Positions 1-8,471 of a stretch of 64,000 nucleotides of DNA are shown one piece after another; position 1 is the stretch's first letter; every line of letters begins with the position of its first letter. The translations under genes and the position numbers were made by a program. The stretch comes from JBOGVA01 sp050692195 (GTDB lineage Bacteria; Actinomycetota; UBA4738), in assembly GCA_050692195.1 (NCBI GenBank), contig JBOGVA010000093.1, positions 7,282 to 71,281 on the forward strand. The letters run 5' to 3'. A model generated the notes under the pieces. That model did not search any database. It worked only from the letters and a program-made list of their open reading frames with translations, and had not been told where the DNA came from.

Positions 1-1
1 C

Positions 2-388
2 AAGATCCTGCTGAACGGCAAGAAAGCACTGTCCGAGCGCGTTGTGTACAAGGCTCTGGAGATCATCAGCGAGCGCACGGCGAACGACCCGGTCATCACG
101 CTGAAGAAGGCAGTAGACAACGCGCGGCCCCTGCTGGAGACACGGTCACGCCGGGTGGGAGGTGCCTCCTACCAGGTCCCCGTGGAGGTCCGGCCTCACC
201 GAGGGACCACGCTGGCCTTGCGGTGGTTGGTGAACTACTCCAGGGCCAGGAAAGAGCACTCGATGGCCGAGCGGCTGGTGGGCGAGATCATGGACGCGGC
301 CAGTAGCCAGGGGGCATCCGTGAAGCGGCGCGAGGACATGCACAAGATGGCCGAGGCGAATAAGGCCTTCGCCCACTACAGATGGTGA
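2..388 (+). CDS. rpsG: 30S ribosomal protein S7, 5'-truncated by window edge
   Basis: This is the last 128 residues of S7, the 16S rRNA 3'-domain assembly protein of the small subunit. The reading frame is open from base 2, so the true start lies outside the window and roughly the first 28 residues of the usual 156 are missing. The visible part has the family hallmarks: LNGKK near the left edge, ARPLLETRSRRVGG, and the C-terminal KMAEANKAFAHYRW. The GTG at 44 is an internal Val, not a start. fusA follows after 71 nt, the standard str-operon order. Confidence 0.97.
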   Translation, partial: KILLNGKKALSERVVYKALEIISERTANDPVITLKKAVDNARPLLETRSRRVGGASYQVPVEVRPHRGTTLALRWLVNYSRARKEHSMAERLVGEIMDAASSQGASVKRREDMHKMAEANKAFAHYRW

Positions 389-459
389 CGGCCAAGGTGA
401 TCGAGGAGGAAGACGTGGCCGGGCCTGAGAGCCCGGCGCTACGGGGGGAGGCCCTCTAG

Positions 460-2631
460 ATGGCCACCCCGGCGAGGAAGTTGCAGATGGCGCAAGCGGC
501 GAAGGAACCGGTGAGACAGGCACCCGGAGGGGCCCGCAAGGCCCTGGTCATCCGGGAGTACCCGCTCGTCCGCACGCGCAACATCGGGATCATGGCCCAC
601 ATCGACGCGGGCAAGACCACCACCACCGAACGGATCCTGTATTACACGGGCAAGTCCTACAAGGTCGGAGAGGTACACGAGGGCACCGCTCAGATGGACT
701 GGATGGTGCAGGAGAAGGAGCGGGGCATCACCATCACCTCCGCCGCCACCACCTGCCGGTGGAAGGACCACTGGATCAACATCATCGATACCCCCGGCCA
801 CGTCGACTTCACGGTCGAGGTCGAGCGTTCGCTTCGAGTGCTGGACGGGGCGGTGGCCATCTTCGACGCGGTGGCGGGGGTGGAACCCCAGAGCGAGACG
901 GTGTGGCGGCAGGCCGATCGGTACCACGTGCCTCGGATCTGCTTCGTCAACAAGATGGACCGGGTGGGGGCCGACTTCGAGCGAACGGTCGGGATGATCG
1001 AGGACCGCCTGCACGCGGTCCCGCTGGTGATCCAGTTGCCGTGGGGGGTCGAGTCCTCGTTCGTCGGCGTCATCGACCTAATCGAGATGAAGGGTCTGCG
1101 CTGGGAAGAGGGCATGGGGGAGTCCTGGGAGACGGTCGAGGTTCCCCCGGAGCTCGAAGAAAAGGCTCAGGCCGGCCGGCACCGCCTGTTCGAGCAACTC
1201 GCCGACCACGACGAGGCCCTGTTCGAGAAGTACGTCCACGGCCGGGAAGCCACTCCGGACGAGCTGCGGAGGGCGCTTCGGAAGGCCACGCTGGAGGGCA
1301 CCGGCACGCCGGTGCTTTGCGGATCGGCGTTCAGGAACAAGGGGATCCAGCCGCTGCTCGACGCCGTGGTGGCCTTCCTGCCTTCTCCTGCGGACGTGCC
1401 TCCCATGCGCGGGATGGCCCCCCACGGCCGCGAGGAGATCGTGAGGCCGGCAAGCGACGACGAGCCGTTCTCGGCACTGGCCTTCAAGATCATGTCCGAC
1501 CCCTTCGTCGGCAGACTCACCTACATCCGTTTGTATTCGGGGACCTTGAGGGCAGGCGCGCACGTGGAGAACTCGACCAAGGGCCGGAAGGAACGAGTGG
1601 GGCGCATCCTCCAGATGCACGCCAACCACCGCGAGGACATGGATGCCGCCTTCACCGGAGACATCGTGGCCGTAGTTGGACTGAAGCACACCACCACGGG
1701 TGACACGCTGTGCGACCCGGCCACCCCGATCATCCTCGAGGCGATGTCGTTCCCCACGCCGGTGGTGTCCGTGGCCATCGAGCCAAAGACCAAGGCAGAC
1801 CAGGACAAGCTGGCCACCGCCCTGGCCAAGCTGGCAGACGAGGATCCGACCTTCATCGTCAGGTTCAACGACGAGACCGGGCAGACCCTGATCTCGGGGA
1901 TGGGCGAGCTTCACCTCGAGGTGCTGGTGGACCGCCTGACCCGCGAATTCAACGTGGGGGCAAACGTCGGGAAGCCTCAGGTGGCCTACCGGGAGACCAT
2001 TCGGAAGGCCGTTCGTGGAGTGGAGGTCCGGTACATCCGCCAGACCGGCGGTCGGGGGCAGTACGGTCACGTGGTCATCGACCTGGAGCCGACCGGCCCG
2101 GGCGGCGGCTACGAGTTCGTGAACAAGATCGTCGGCGGAACGATCCCGCGCGAGTACATCCCCTCGGTGGACCAGGGGATCCAGGAGGCACTCGAGTCGG
2201 GGGTCCTGGCCGGGTACCCGATGGTGGACGTAAGAGCCACGCTCGTCGACGGCTCCTATCACGAGGTGGACTCTTCCGAGATCGCCTTCAAGATCGCAGG
2301 CCAGATGGCCTTGCGCGAGGCCGCCCGTAAGGCCGACCCGGTCCTGCTGGAGCCGGTCATGTCGTTCGAGATCCTTACGCCGGAGGAATTCATGGGCGAG
2401 GTCATGGGCGACGTGACCGCCCGCCGTGGCCGGATCGAGCACATCGACGAGCGCGGCGGGATGAGGGCGATCAGGGTGTTGGTCCCCCTGGCCGAACTGT
2501 TCGGCTACGCCACGGACCTGAGGTCGAAGACGCAGGGGCGTGCATCCCATACGCCCATGCAGTTGCACGCGTACCGGGAGGTCCCTGCCCAGATCTCCAA
2601 AGAGATCGTGGCACGGGTCAGAGGTGAATAG
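460..2631 (+). CDS. fusA: Elongation factor G
   Basis: EF-G is the GTPase that drives ribosomal translocation and, with RRF, ribosome recycling. At 723 residues it is slightly longer than the usual ~700 because about 30 residues precede the conserved REYPL..TRNIGIMAHIDAGKTT start. G motifs are visible: P-loop AHIDAGKTT (46-54), RGITIT (88-93), DTPGH (110-114), NKMD (164-167), and domain IV/V sequences such as GRGQYGHV. ATG 460 has GGAGG 8 nt upstream. An in-frame ATG at 487, with GAGGAAG before it, would remove nine residues and cannot be excluded. It sits between rpsG and tuf. Confidence 0.98.
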   Translation: MATPARKLQMAQAAKEPVRQAPGGARKALVIREYPLVRTRNIGIMAHIDAGKTTTTERILYYTGKSYKVGEVHEGTAQMDWMVQEKERGITITSAATTCRWKDHWINIIDTPGHVDFTVEVERSLRVLDGAVAIFDAVAGVEPQSETVWRQADRYHVPRICFVNKMDRVGADFERTVGMIEDRLHAVPLVIQLPWGVESSFVGVIDLIEMKGLRWEEGMGESWETVEVPPELEEKAQAGRHRLFEQLADHDEALFEKYVHGREATPDELRRALRKATLEGTGTPVLCGSAFRNKGIQPLLDAVVAFLPSPADVPPMRGMAPHGREEIVRPASDDEPFSALAFKIMSDPFVGRLTYIRLYSGTLRAGAHVENSTKGRKERVGRILQMHANHREDMDAAFTGDIVAVVGLKHTTTGDTLCDPATPIILEAMSFPTPVVSVAIEPKTKADQDKLATALAKLADEDPTFIVRFNDETGQTLISGMGELHLEVLVDRLTREFNVGANVGKPQVAYRETIRKAVRGVEVRYIRQTGGRGQYGHVVIDLEPTGPGGGYEFVNKIVGGTIPREYIPSVDQGIQEALESGVLAGYPMVDVRATLVDGSYHEVDSSEIAFKIAGQMALREAARKADPVLLEPVMSFEILTPEEFMGEVMGDVTARRGRIEHIDERGGMRAIRVLVPLAELFGYATDLRSKTQGRASHTPMQLHAYREVPAQISKEIVARVRGE

Positions 2632-2645
2632 GTAGAGAGGAAGGT

Positions 2646-2661
2646 GGGGCCGGGGGGCCCC
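2646..2661 (+). other. Perfect 6-bp hairpin between fusA and tuf
   Basis: GGGGCC (2646-2651) and GGCCCC (2656-2661) form a perfect stem around a GGGG loop, ending directly before the tuf ribosome-binding site GGAAGGAG (2662-2669). There is no T-tract, so it is unlikely to be an intrinsic terminator. It may tune tuf expression relative to fusA or stabilise a processed tuf mRNA end; this is inference. Confidence 0.5.
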
Positions 2662-2675
2662 GGAAGGAGCAGGAG

Positions 2676-3860
2676 ATGGCGAAGAAGAAGTTCGAGAGGA
2701 CGAAGCCGCACGTCAACATCGGGACGATCGGCCACATCGACCACGGCAAGACCACCCTGACCGCGGCGATCACCAAGGTGCTGGCCGAGAAGGGTCTGGC
2801 CGATTACACGCCGTTCGACCAGATCGACAAGGCGCCCGAGGAGAAGGAGCGAGGCATCACGATCGCCATCGCCCACGTGGAGTACCAGACGGAGAACCGC
2901 CACTACGCGCACGTGGACTGCCCCGGCCACGCCGACTACATCAAGAACATGATCACCGGAGCCGCTCAGATGGACGGGGCCATCCTGGTGGTCTCGGCGG
3001 CCGACGGCCCGATGCCGCAAACGCGCGAGCATGTCCTTCTGGCTCGCCAGGTCGGCGTTCCGTACATCGTGGTCTTCCTCAACAAGGCCGACATGGTGGA
3101 CGACCCCGAGCTGCTCGACCTGGTCGAGCTGGAAGTCCGGGAGCTCCTCACGTCCTACGAGTTCCCCGGCGACGACGTCCCGGTCATCACCGGCTCGGCC
3201 CTGAAGGCGCTGGAGGGCGACGCGGAGGCCAAGGCCAAGATCGAGGAGCTCCTCAGCGCGTGTGACAACTTCGTCCCCGAGCCGGTCCGCGATGTGGACA
3301 AGCCATTCCTCATGCCGATCGAGGACATCTTCTCGATCACCGGGCGCGGCACCGTGGCTACCGGACGGGTGGAGCGCGGAAAGCTCAAGAAGATGGAGGA
3401 AGTGGAGATCGTCGGGATCCGGCCCACCCGCAAGACCGTGGCCACGGACCTGGAGATGTTCCGCAAGCTCCTGGACGACGTCCAGGCCGGCGACAACGTG
3501 GGCGTCCTGCTCCGCGGGATCGACAAGGACGAGATCGAGCGCGGCCAGGTCCTGGCCAAGCCCGGGTCGATCACGCCGCACACAGAGTTCGAGGCCCAGG
3601 TGTACGTACTGTCGAAGGAGGAAGGCGGTCGGCACACGCCGTTCTTCGCGAACTACCGCCCGCAGTTCTACTTCAGGACGACCGACGTCACCGGCACGAT
3701 CAAACTCGCCGAGGGAACCGAGATGGTGATGCCGGGCGACAACACGACGATGACCGTCGAGCTGATCAGCCCCATCGCGATGGAAGAGGGACTGCGGTTC
3801 GCGATCCGCGAGGGCGGCCGCACCGTTGGCGCCGGAAGGGTTACCAAGATCCTCACATGA
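2676..3860 (+). CDS. tuf: Elongation factor Tu
   Basis: EF-Tu is the GTPase that delivers aminoacyl-tRNA to the ribosomal A site. It is 394 residues, full length. The GTP-binding motifs are intact: GHIDHGKT (19-26), RGITI (60-64), DCPGHAD (81-87), NKAD (136-139) and GSALKAL. Domains 2 and 3 contain the expected GRGTVATGRVERG and FRTTDVTG segments. ATG 2676 is preceded by a strong GGAAGGAG site. It is third in the str cluster, followed by a 172-nt structured gap before rpsJ. Confidence 0.99.
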   Translation: MAKKKFERTKPHVNIGTIGHIDHGKTTLTAAITKVLAEKGLADYTPFDQIDKAPEEKERGITIAIAHVEYQTENRHYAHVDCPGHADYIKNMITGAAQMDGAILVVSAADGPMPQTREHVLLARQVGVPYIVVFLNKADMVDDPELLDLVELEVRELLTSYEFPGDDVPVITGSALKALEGDAEAKAKIEELLSACDNFVPEPVRDVDKPFLMPIEDIFSITGRGTVATGRVERGKLKKMEEVEIVGIRPTRKTVATDLEMFRKLLDDVQAGDNVGVLLRGIDKDEIERGQVLAKPGSITPHTEFEAQVYVLSKEEGGRHTPFFANYRPQFYFRTTDVTGTIKLAEGTEMVMPGDNTTMTVELISPIAMEEGLRFAIREGGRTVGAGRVTKILT

Positions 3861-3875
3861 CGTGCTGGACGACGA

Positions 3876-3970
3876 CGCTCGCCTTCGCACCGCGTGGACT
3901 CACGCCTGGTCGCCCGCTGCTCCGGCGCGTAGCCGCCGGGGGCCCCCCGCGATCGAGCCGAAGGCGAGCG
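3876..3970 (+). promoter_or_regulatory. Structured leader upstream of rpsJ
   Basis: The 172-nt gap between tuf and rpsJ holds a perfect 12-bp inverted repeat, CGCTCGCCTTCG (3876-3887) with CGAAGGCGAGCG (3959-3970). It encloses a second hairpin, CCGGCG (3922-3927) with CGCCGG (3934-3939). This nested fold sits where the S10-operon leader lies in other bacteria, some of which bind L4 for autogenous control. I cannot show that this structure is homologous to those leaders. Confidence 0.55.
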
Positions 3971-4032
3971 AGTGGGGGTGGCGGCGTCAACAGCCGGCCG
4001 TCGGCCCAGCGCGCTTCCGAAGGCGGGGCGTG

Positions 4033-4341
4033 ATGGCTGGACCGCGGATCCGGATCAAGCTTCGCGGGTATGACCACCAGATCCTCGACGCGGCTGCCCG
4101 GGACATAGTCGACCACGTCACTCGCACGGGAGCCAGGGTAGTGGGGCCTGTCCCGCTGCCTACCGAGAGGAACCTCTACACGGTGATCCGTGGCCCCCAC
4201 AAGGACAAGGACAGCCGCGAGCACTTCCAGATGCTCACGCACAAGCGGCTCATCGACATCATGGATGCCACCTCGAAGACGGTTCAGGAGCTCCAGCGCC
4301 TGAACCTCTCGGCGGGCGTGGATATCGAGATCAAGCTGTAG
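4033..4341 (+). CDS. rpsJ: 30S ribosomal protein S10
   Basis: S10 is a small-subunit head protein and NusE partner in antitermination. The 102-residue product matches the family from IRIKLRGYDH through GPVPLPTERN and ends QRLNLSAGVDIEIKL. The frame stays open upstream to 3826, but homologous sequence begins at ATG 4033, which follows GTG 4030 directly and has a modest GAAGGCGG site. It opens the S10 operon, and rplC starts 9 nt downstream. Confidence 0.97.
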   Translation: MAGPRIRIKLRGYDHQILDAAARDIVDHVTRTGARVVGPVPLPTERNLYTVIRGPHKDKDSREHFQMLTHKRLIDIMDATSKTVQELQRLNLSAGVDIEIKL

Positions 4342-4350
4342 GGGCGGACC

Positions 4351-5013
4351 ATGGGAGCGGCCAAGGGGATCATCGGGACCAAGCTCGGGATGACCCAGAT
4401 CTTCACGGACGACTCGAGAGCGGTTCCCGTCACCATCATCCAGGCGGGCCCATGCCTGGTCACGCAGGTCAAGACCACGGAGCGGGACGGATACGAGGCC
4501 GTCCAGCTCGCCTACGCCGAGGCCCGCCGTGGGAAGAGCTCAAAGCCGATGGCAGGTCACTTCGACGCGGCGGGAGTCAAGCCGGCCCGCCACCTGGTGG
4601 AACTTCGCACCGACGGGGCGTCGGAGTTCAGTCCGGGCCAGCGGATCACGGTCGACATCTTCCAGCCGGGTGAGCACACCGACGTGGTGGGTGTCTCCAA
4701 GGGGAAGGGATTCGCCGGAGTCATGAAGCGCCACGGGTTCGCCGGGATGGGGGCTTCGCACGGCACCAAGCGCAAGCACCGCTCACCCGGCGCCATAGGT
4801 GCGTGCGCCACGCCTTCGCGGGTATTCAAGGGCACCAGGATGGCCGGTCAGATGGGCAACGAGCGAGTGACGGTGCTCAACCTCGAGGTGGTCGAGTCGG
4901 ACCCCGAACGCAACCTCCTCCTCCTCAGGGGCGCCGTTCCCGGCCCGCCGGGCGGTCTGGTCATGGTCCGATCGAGCGTCAAGACCGGTGAGACCGGGCG
5001 GAGGCACCACTGA
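4351..5013 (+). CDS. rplC: 50S ribosomal protein L3
   Basis: L3 is an early-assembly 23S rRNA protein whose loop reaches toward the peptidyl-transferase centre. The 220-residue product contains the signature GFAGVMKRHGFAG..ASHGTKRKHRSPGAIG, and begins with the typical GIIGTKLGMTQIF. Its TGA stop overlaps the rplD ATG by one base (TGATG), implying translational coupling with L4. Confidence 0.98.
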   Translation: MGAAKGIIGTKLGMTQIFTDDSRAVPVTIIQAGPCLVTQVKTTERDGYEAVQLAYAEARRGKSSKPMAGHFDAAGVKPARHLVELRTDGASEFSPGQRITVDIFQPGEHTDVVGVSKGKGFAGVMKRHGFAGMGASHGTKRKHRSPGAIGACATPSRVFKGTRMAGQMGNERVTVLNLEVVESDPERNLLLLRGAVPGPPGGLVMVRSSVKTGETGRRHH

Positions 5014-5705
5014 TGTCGACCGTCGACGTCCACGACGTGAAGGGGGCGGTCCTGGAGCAGCGGGAGCTCCCAGCCGAACTCTTCGACGGGCCCATCAGCA
5101 TCCCGGTGATGCATCAGGTGGTGGTGGCCGGAGCGGCCGCGCAGCGCGCGGGCACTCACTCCACCAAGACGCGAGGCGAGGTCCGGGGCGGGGGCCGCAA
5201 GCCGTGGCGACAGAAGGGGACCGGGCGTGCCAGGCATGGCTCGATTCGATCCCCCATCTGGTCCGGCGGAGGCGTGGCTCATGGGCCGGTGCCCCGCGAC
5301 CACGCCAAGAAGGTGAACAAGAAGATGAGGAGGGCCGCCCTGCGTTCGGCGCTCACCGACGCTGTCCAGAGTGGCAAGCTCGCCGTCGTCCAGGGACTGG
5401 CGTTCGACGGGCCCCGAACCAAGGACGCCCAGGCCGTCCTGGAGGCCCTCGGCCTCGAGGGGCTCGTTCTGGTGGTCATCGCCCGTCCCGACGAAGCGGT
5501 GGAGAAGTCCTTTCGGAATCTCCCCCAGGTGAAGATCGACTACCCGGGGAACCTGTCGACCTATGACCTGCTGTATGCCGACCGGGTGTTGTTCACCACC
5601 GACGCGCTCGACGTCCTCTCCGGCGTGGTCAGAGGGCAGCCAGACGCCGGAGGTGCGGGGACCGACACAGGCGGATCGGCGGCGGACACGGAGGTGGAGC
5701 GGTGA
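5013..5705 (+). CDS. rplD: 50S ribosomal protein L4
   Basis: L4 binds 23S rRNA domain I and extends a loop into the exit tunnel; in some bacteria it also represses its own operon. The 230-residue product has the tunnel-loop sequence TRGEVRGGGRKPWRQKGTGRAR and the conserved GPVPRDHAKKVNKK. The last ~25 residues (GAGTDTGGSAAD region) look like a low-complexity tail. It overlaps rplC by 1 nt and rplW by 4 nt. Confidence 0.98.
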   Translation: MSTVDVHDVKGAVLEQRELPAELFDGPISIPVMHQVVVAGAAAQRAGTHSTKTRGEVRGGGRKPWRQKGTGRARHGSIRSPIWSGGGVAHGPVPRDHAKKVNKKMRRAALRSALTDAVQSGKLAVVQGLAFDGPRTKDAQAVLEALGLEGLVLVVIARPDEAVEKSFRNLPQVKIDYPGNLSTYDLLYADRVLFTTDALDVLSGVVRGQPDAGGAGTDTGGSAADTEVER

Positions 5706-5995
5706 AGAGCCCGCGTGACGTCGTCATCCGCCCCGTCGTCTCGGAGAAGTCCTACGCGGGCCTCGAGCGCAACACCTACACGTTCCTCGTGGACGGGAAG
5801 GCCAACAAGACCGAGATCAAGGAGGCCATCCAGCAGATCTGGAACGTTCGGGTCGTGAACGTGAACACCCTGAACCGCCAGGGAAAGGTGAAGCGAACCC
5901 GGGTGGGCACCGGGCGCCGGCCTGACCAGAAGCGCGCCATCGTGACCATCGCGCAGGGGGACTCGATCGAGATCTTCGAGGCGAAGGGACCGTAG
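5702..5995 (+). CDS. rplW: 50S ribosomal protein L23
   Basis: L23 sits at the polypeptide exit tunnel rim and docks trigger factor and SRP. The 97-residue product shows the family pattern VIRPVVSEKSY, YTFLVD..ANKTEIK and VNTLNRQGKVKR. The start is GTG 5702 inside a GTGA overlap with the rplD stop. The preceding rplD end carries the GGAGG-like ribosome site. Confidence 0.98.
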   Translation: MKSPRDVVIRPVVSEKSYAGLERNTYTFLVDGKANKTEIKEAIQQIWNVRVVNVNTLNRQGKVKRTRVGTGRRPDQKRAIVTIAQGDSIEIFEAKGP

Positions 5996-5997
5996 GC

Positions 5998-6825
5998 ATG
6001 GCCGTGCGCAAGTACAAGCCGACCACCCCTGGAAGACGAGGGGCCAGCGTCTCCGACTTCGCCGAGATCACGCGGAACCGGCCCGAGAAGGCGCTGACCA
6101 AGCCGCTGAAGAAGCGGGCCGGACGGAATGCCCAGGGGCGAATCACCGCCCGGCGTCAGGGGGGAGGCCACAAGCGCCAGTATCGGGTGATCGACTTCCG
6201 GCGGAACAAGGACGGGGTTCCGGCAAGGGTCGCCGCCATCGAGTACGACCCCAACAGGTCGGCCCGGATCGCCCTCCTGCATTACCTGGACGGAGACAAG
6301 CGGTACATCCTTGCCCCTCAGGGCCTGGCGGTCGGCCACCGTCTGGTATCGGGGGCCGCCGCGGACATCCGCCCGGGCAACGCCCTGCCCCTGGCCAGCA
6401 TCCCGGTCGGCACGATCGTGCACGCGGTCGAGCTGAAGCCGGGGGCAGGCGCGAAGATGGCGCGCTCTGCCGGGACCGGGGTCCAGCTCCTGGCAAAGGA
6501 AGGCGGCTTCGCCACCTTGCGGATGCCGTCCGGCGAGATCCGCTTGGTGGACGCCCAGTGCCGGGCCACCGTCGGCGAGGTGGGAAACCCCGAGCACGAG
6601 CTCGTATCCTGGGGAAAGGCGGGTCGCCGTCGCTGGCTTGGGACACGCCCCTCGGTTCGTGGCGTGGCCATGAACCCGGTGGATCATCCCATGGGCGGAG
6701 GGGAGGGCAAGTCGAGCGGCGGGCGCCACCCGACCAGTCCCTGGGGAAAGAAGGAAGGCCGGACCCGCCAGCCCAAGCCGTCGGACAAGCTCATCGTGCG
6801 GCGGCGTGGCAAGCGGAGAAGCTGA
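5998..6825 (+). CDS. rplB: 50S ribosomal protein L2
   Basis: L2 is one of the most conserved 23S rRNA proteins, needed for subunit association and peptidyl transfer. The 275-residue length is standard. Hallmarks include RITARRQGGGHKRQYRVIDF, YDPNRSARIALL, and the C-terminal GVAMNPVDHPMGGGEG, which includes the functionally important His. ATG 5998 begins 2 nt after the rplW stop. Confidence 0.99.
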   Translation: MAVRKYKPTTPGRRGASVSDFAEITRNRPEKALTKPLKKRAGRNAQGRITARRQGGGHKRQYRVIDFRRNKDGVPARVAAIEYDPNRSARIALLHYLDGDKRYILAPQGLAVGHRLVSGAAADIRPGNALPLASIPVGTIVHAVELKPGAGAKMARSAGTGVQLLAKEGGFATLRMPSGEIRLVDAQCRATVGEVGNPEHELVSWGKAGRRRWLGTRPSVRGVAMNPVDHPMGGGEGKSSGGRHPTSPWGKKEGRTRQPKPSDKLIVRRRGKRRS

Positions 6826-6846
6826 TCGGCAGATTGGAGGATCGGT

Positions 6847-7131
6847 ATGCCCCGTTCCATCAAGAAAGGGCCGTTCGTCGATGACCATCTGATGTCGAAG
6901 GTCGTCGAGATGAACCGGCGCGGGGACAAGCGGGTGATCAGGACGTGGTCGCGCCGCTCCACTGTGGTGCCCGAGATGGTCGGCCACACCATCGCCGTGC
7001 ACGACGGAAGGAAGCACGTGCCCGTGTTCATCACCGAGTCCATGGTCGGCCACAAGCTCGGAGAGTTCGCTGCCACGCGAACCTTCCGGACCCACGGCCA
7101 TCACACCGAGCGCAGCACGGCGCTGAAGTGA
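6847..7131 (+). CDS. rpsS: 30S ribosomal protein S19
   Basis: S19 is a small-subunit head protein that contacts S13 and the A-site tRNA region. The 94-residue product has MPRSIKKGPFVDDHL, TWSRRSTVVPEMVGHTIAVHDG and LGEFAATRTFRTHG. ATG 6847 has TTGGAGGA upstream. Unusually for this tight operon, a 118-nt gap with two strong hairpins separates it from rplV. Confidence 0.98.
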   Translation: MPRSIKKGPFVDDHLMSKVVEMNRRGDKRVIRTWSRRSTVVPEMVGHTIAVHDGRKHVPVFITESMVGHKLGEFAATRTFRTHGHHTERSTALK

Positions 7132-7150
7132 ATAGGAAAGTGGGGGTCAA

Positions 7151-7236
7151 GGGGGGCAGCAGCTCCGCGGAGCGAAGCGGAGCGGATCAAGCTGCTGCAG
7201 TCCCCCTGGTCGAAGGGATCCGCCGGCAGGCGGATC
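7151..7236 (+). promoter_or_regulatory. Double hairpin in rpsS-rplV intergenic
   Basis: Two stems fill most of the only large gap inside the S10 operon. The first pairs GCAGCAGCT (7156-7164) with AGCTGCTGC (7190-7198) and extends by five G-C pairs (7151-7155 with 7202-7206) across a 3-nt bulge. A competing stem, GCTCCGC (7162-7168) with GCGGAGC (7177-7183), shares bases with it. The second hairpin is a perfect 8-bp stem GATCCGCC/GGCGGATC (7217-7236) with a GGCA loop, 13 nt before the rplV ATG. There is no T-run, so termination is unlikely; an autogenous or processing element is possible. Confidence 0.6.
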
Positions 7237-7249
7237 ACTGAGAGGGAGC

Positions 7250-7609
7250 ATGGAAGCCCAGGCAACGGCACGGTTCGTCCGGATCTCGCCACGGAAGTTG
7301 CGGCGATCGGTCGACCTCATCCGGGGGCAGCACGTGGAAGACGCCCGCCGGATCCTGCACCTATCCCCGCTCGGAGCCAACCGGACGCTGGTCAAGGTGC
7401 TGGACTCCGCGGTGGCCAACGCGGAGCAGAGGCAGGCCATCCCGGAGAACCTGGTGGTGTTGCGGGTTTGGGTGGATGAAGGGCCGACGCTGCGCAGATG
7501 GCGCCCGCGCGCGTACGGCCGGGCTGCCAGGATCCGCAAGAGGACCAGCCACGTCACCGTGGTCGTCAGGTCGTTGGAGGAAGAGGTGAGCGGTGGGGCA
7601 GAAGGTTAA
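7250..7609 (+). CDS. rplV: 50S ribosomal protein L22
   Basis: L22 lines the nascent-peptide tunnel with L4 and is a classic macrolide-resistance locus. The 119-residue product has ATARFVRISPRKLR, VDLIRG, and the beta-hairpin sequence LRRWRPRAYGRAARIRKRTSH. ATG 7250 follows GAGAGGGAG. Its 3' end overlaps the rpsC start by 17 nt. Confidence 0.98.
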   Translation: MEAQATARFVRISPRKLRRSVDLIRGQHVEDARRILHLSPLGANRTLVKVLDSAVANAEQRQAIPENLVVLRVWVDEGPTLRRWRPRAYGRAARIRKRTSHVTVVVRSLEEEVSGGAEG

Positions 7610-8471
7610 TCCATACGGGTTCAGGCTGGGCGTGATCTACCCGTGGAAGTCCAAATGGTACGCACGGAAGGACTACGCCCAAGCGCTCCACGAGGACGTG
7701 AGGATCCGGCGCTATATCACGGGCAAGCTGACCCGGGCCGGCATCTCCAGCGTCGACATCGAGCGGAAGGGCGATCAGGTCCAGGTGTTCGTCCGGACCG
7801 CTCGTCCGGGCATCGTGATCGGCCGAAAGGGAGCCGAGGTCGACCGGATCCGCAAGGACGTGGAGAAGATCACAGGCAAGCGCGTGGACGTGAAGGTGGA
7901 GGACATGAACCAGTCCGCGAGCGAGCTGCGACCCGAGACCGACGCGGCCCTCCTGGCCCAGGGGACGGCCGAGCAGTTGGTTGGGCGGGTCTCCTTTCGC
8001 CGAGCGATGCGCCGGACCGTGCAGACCGCGATGAAGTCGGGAGCCTTGGGGGTGCGCGTCCAGTGCGGTGGCCGTCTGGGCGGTGCGGAGATGTCCCGCC
8101 GCGAGTGGTATCGGGAGGGCCGGGTCCCCCTGCACACGATTCGGGCGAAGATCGACTACGGCACGGCGGAGGCAAAGACGACGTTCGGAGTCATCGGCGT
8201 GAAGGTCTGGGTGTATCACGGGGATGAGATCCCGACGCAGGAATTGGAGATGGAGCGAGCCAGGGCCCGAGCGCTGGCCGGGGTGCCCGTGGGGAGTTCG
8301 GGCGGAGCCTCCACGGGAGCGCTGATCACCGACGTGCGCGAGATCGAGGAAGGGGTGCCGGTCCCCGCGACCGAGCCCCGCGAGGAAAAGGCGGAGCCGG
8401 CGCGCCCCGCCGGACGCAGGCCGGGCGGGACCAGGTCGGGCGCTTCGAAGCGGCCGGGAGGACGTTCCTAG
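7593..8471 (+). CDS. rpsC: 30S ribosomal protein S3
   Basis: S3 forms the mRNA entry site and helicase centre of the 30S subunit. It has the N-terminal MGQKVNPYGFRLG, the KH domain with GIVIGRKGAEVDRI, and the C-terminal S3 fold with AMRRTVQTAMK and GARGVRV-like sequence. At 292 residues it is longer than the enterobacterial 233; the last ~60 residues are a basic, low-complexity extension, as in many actinobacterial S3 proteins. GTG 7593 lies 17 nt inside rplV. Confidence 0.97.
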   Translation: MGQKVNPYGFRLGVIYPWKSKWYARKDYAQALHEDVRIRRYITGKLTRAGISSVDIERKGDQVQVFVRTARPGIVIGRKGAEVDRIRKDVEKITGKRVDVKVEDMNQSASELRPETDAALLAQGTAEQLVGRVSFRRAMRRTVQTAMKSGALGVRVQCGGRLGGAEMSRREWYREGRVPLHTIRAKIDYGTAEAKTTFGVIGVKVWVYHGDEIPTQELEMERARARALAGVPVGSSGGASTGALITDVREIEEGVPVPATEPREEKAEPARPAGRRPGGTRSGASKRPGGRS

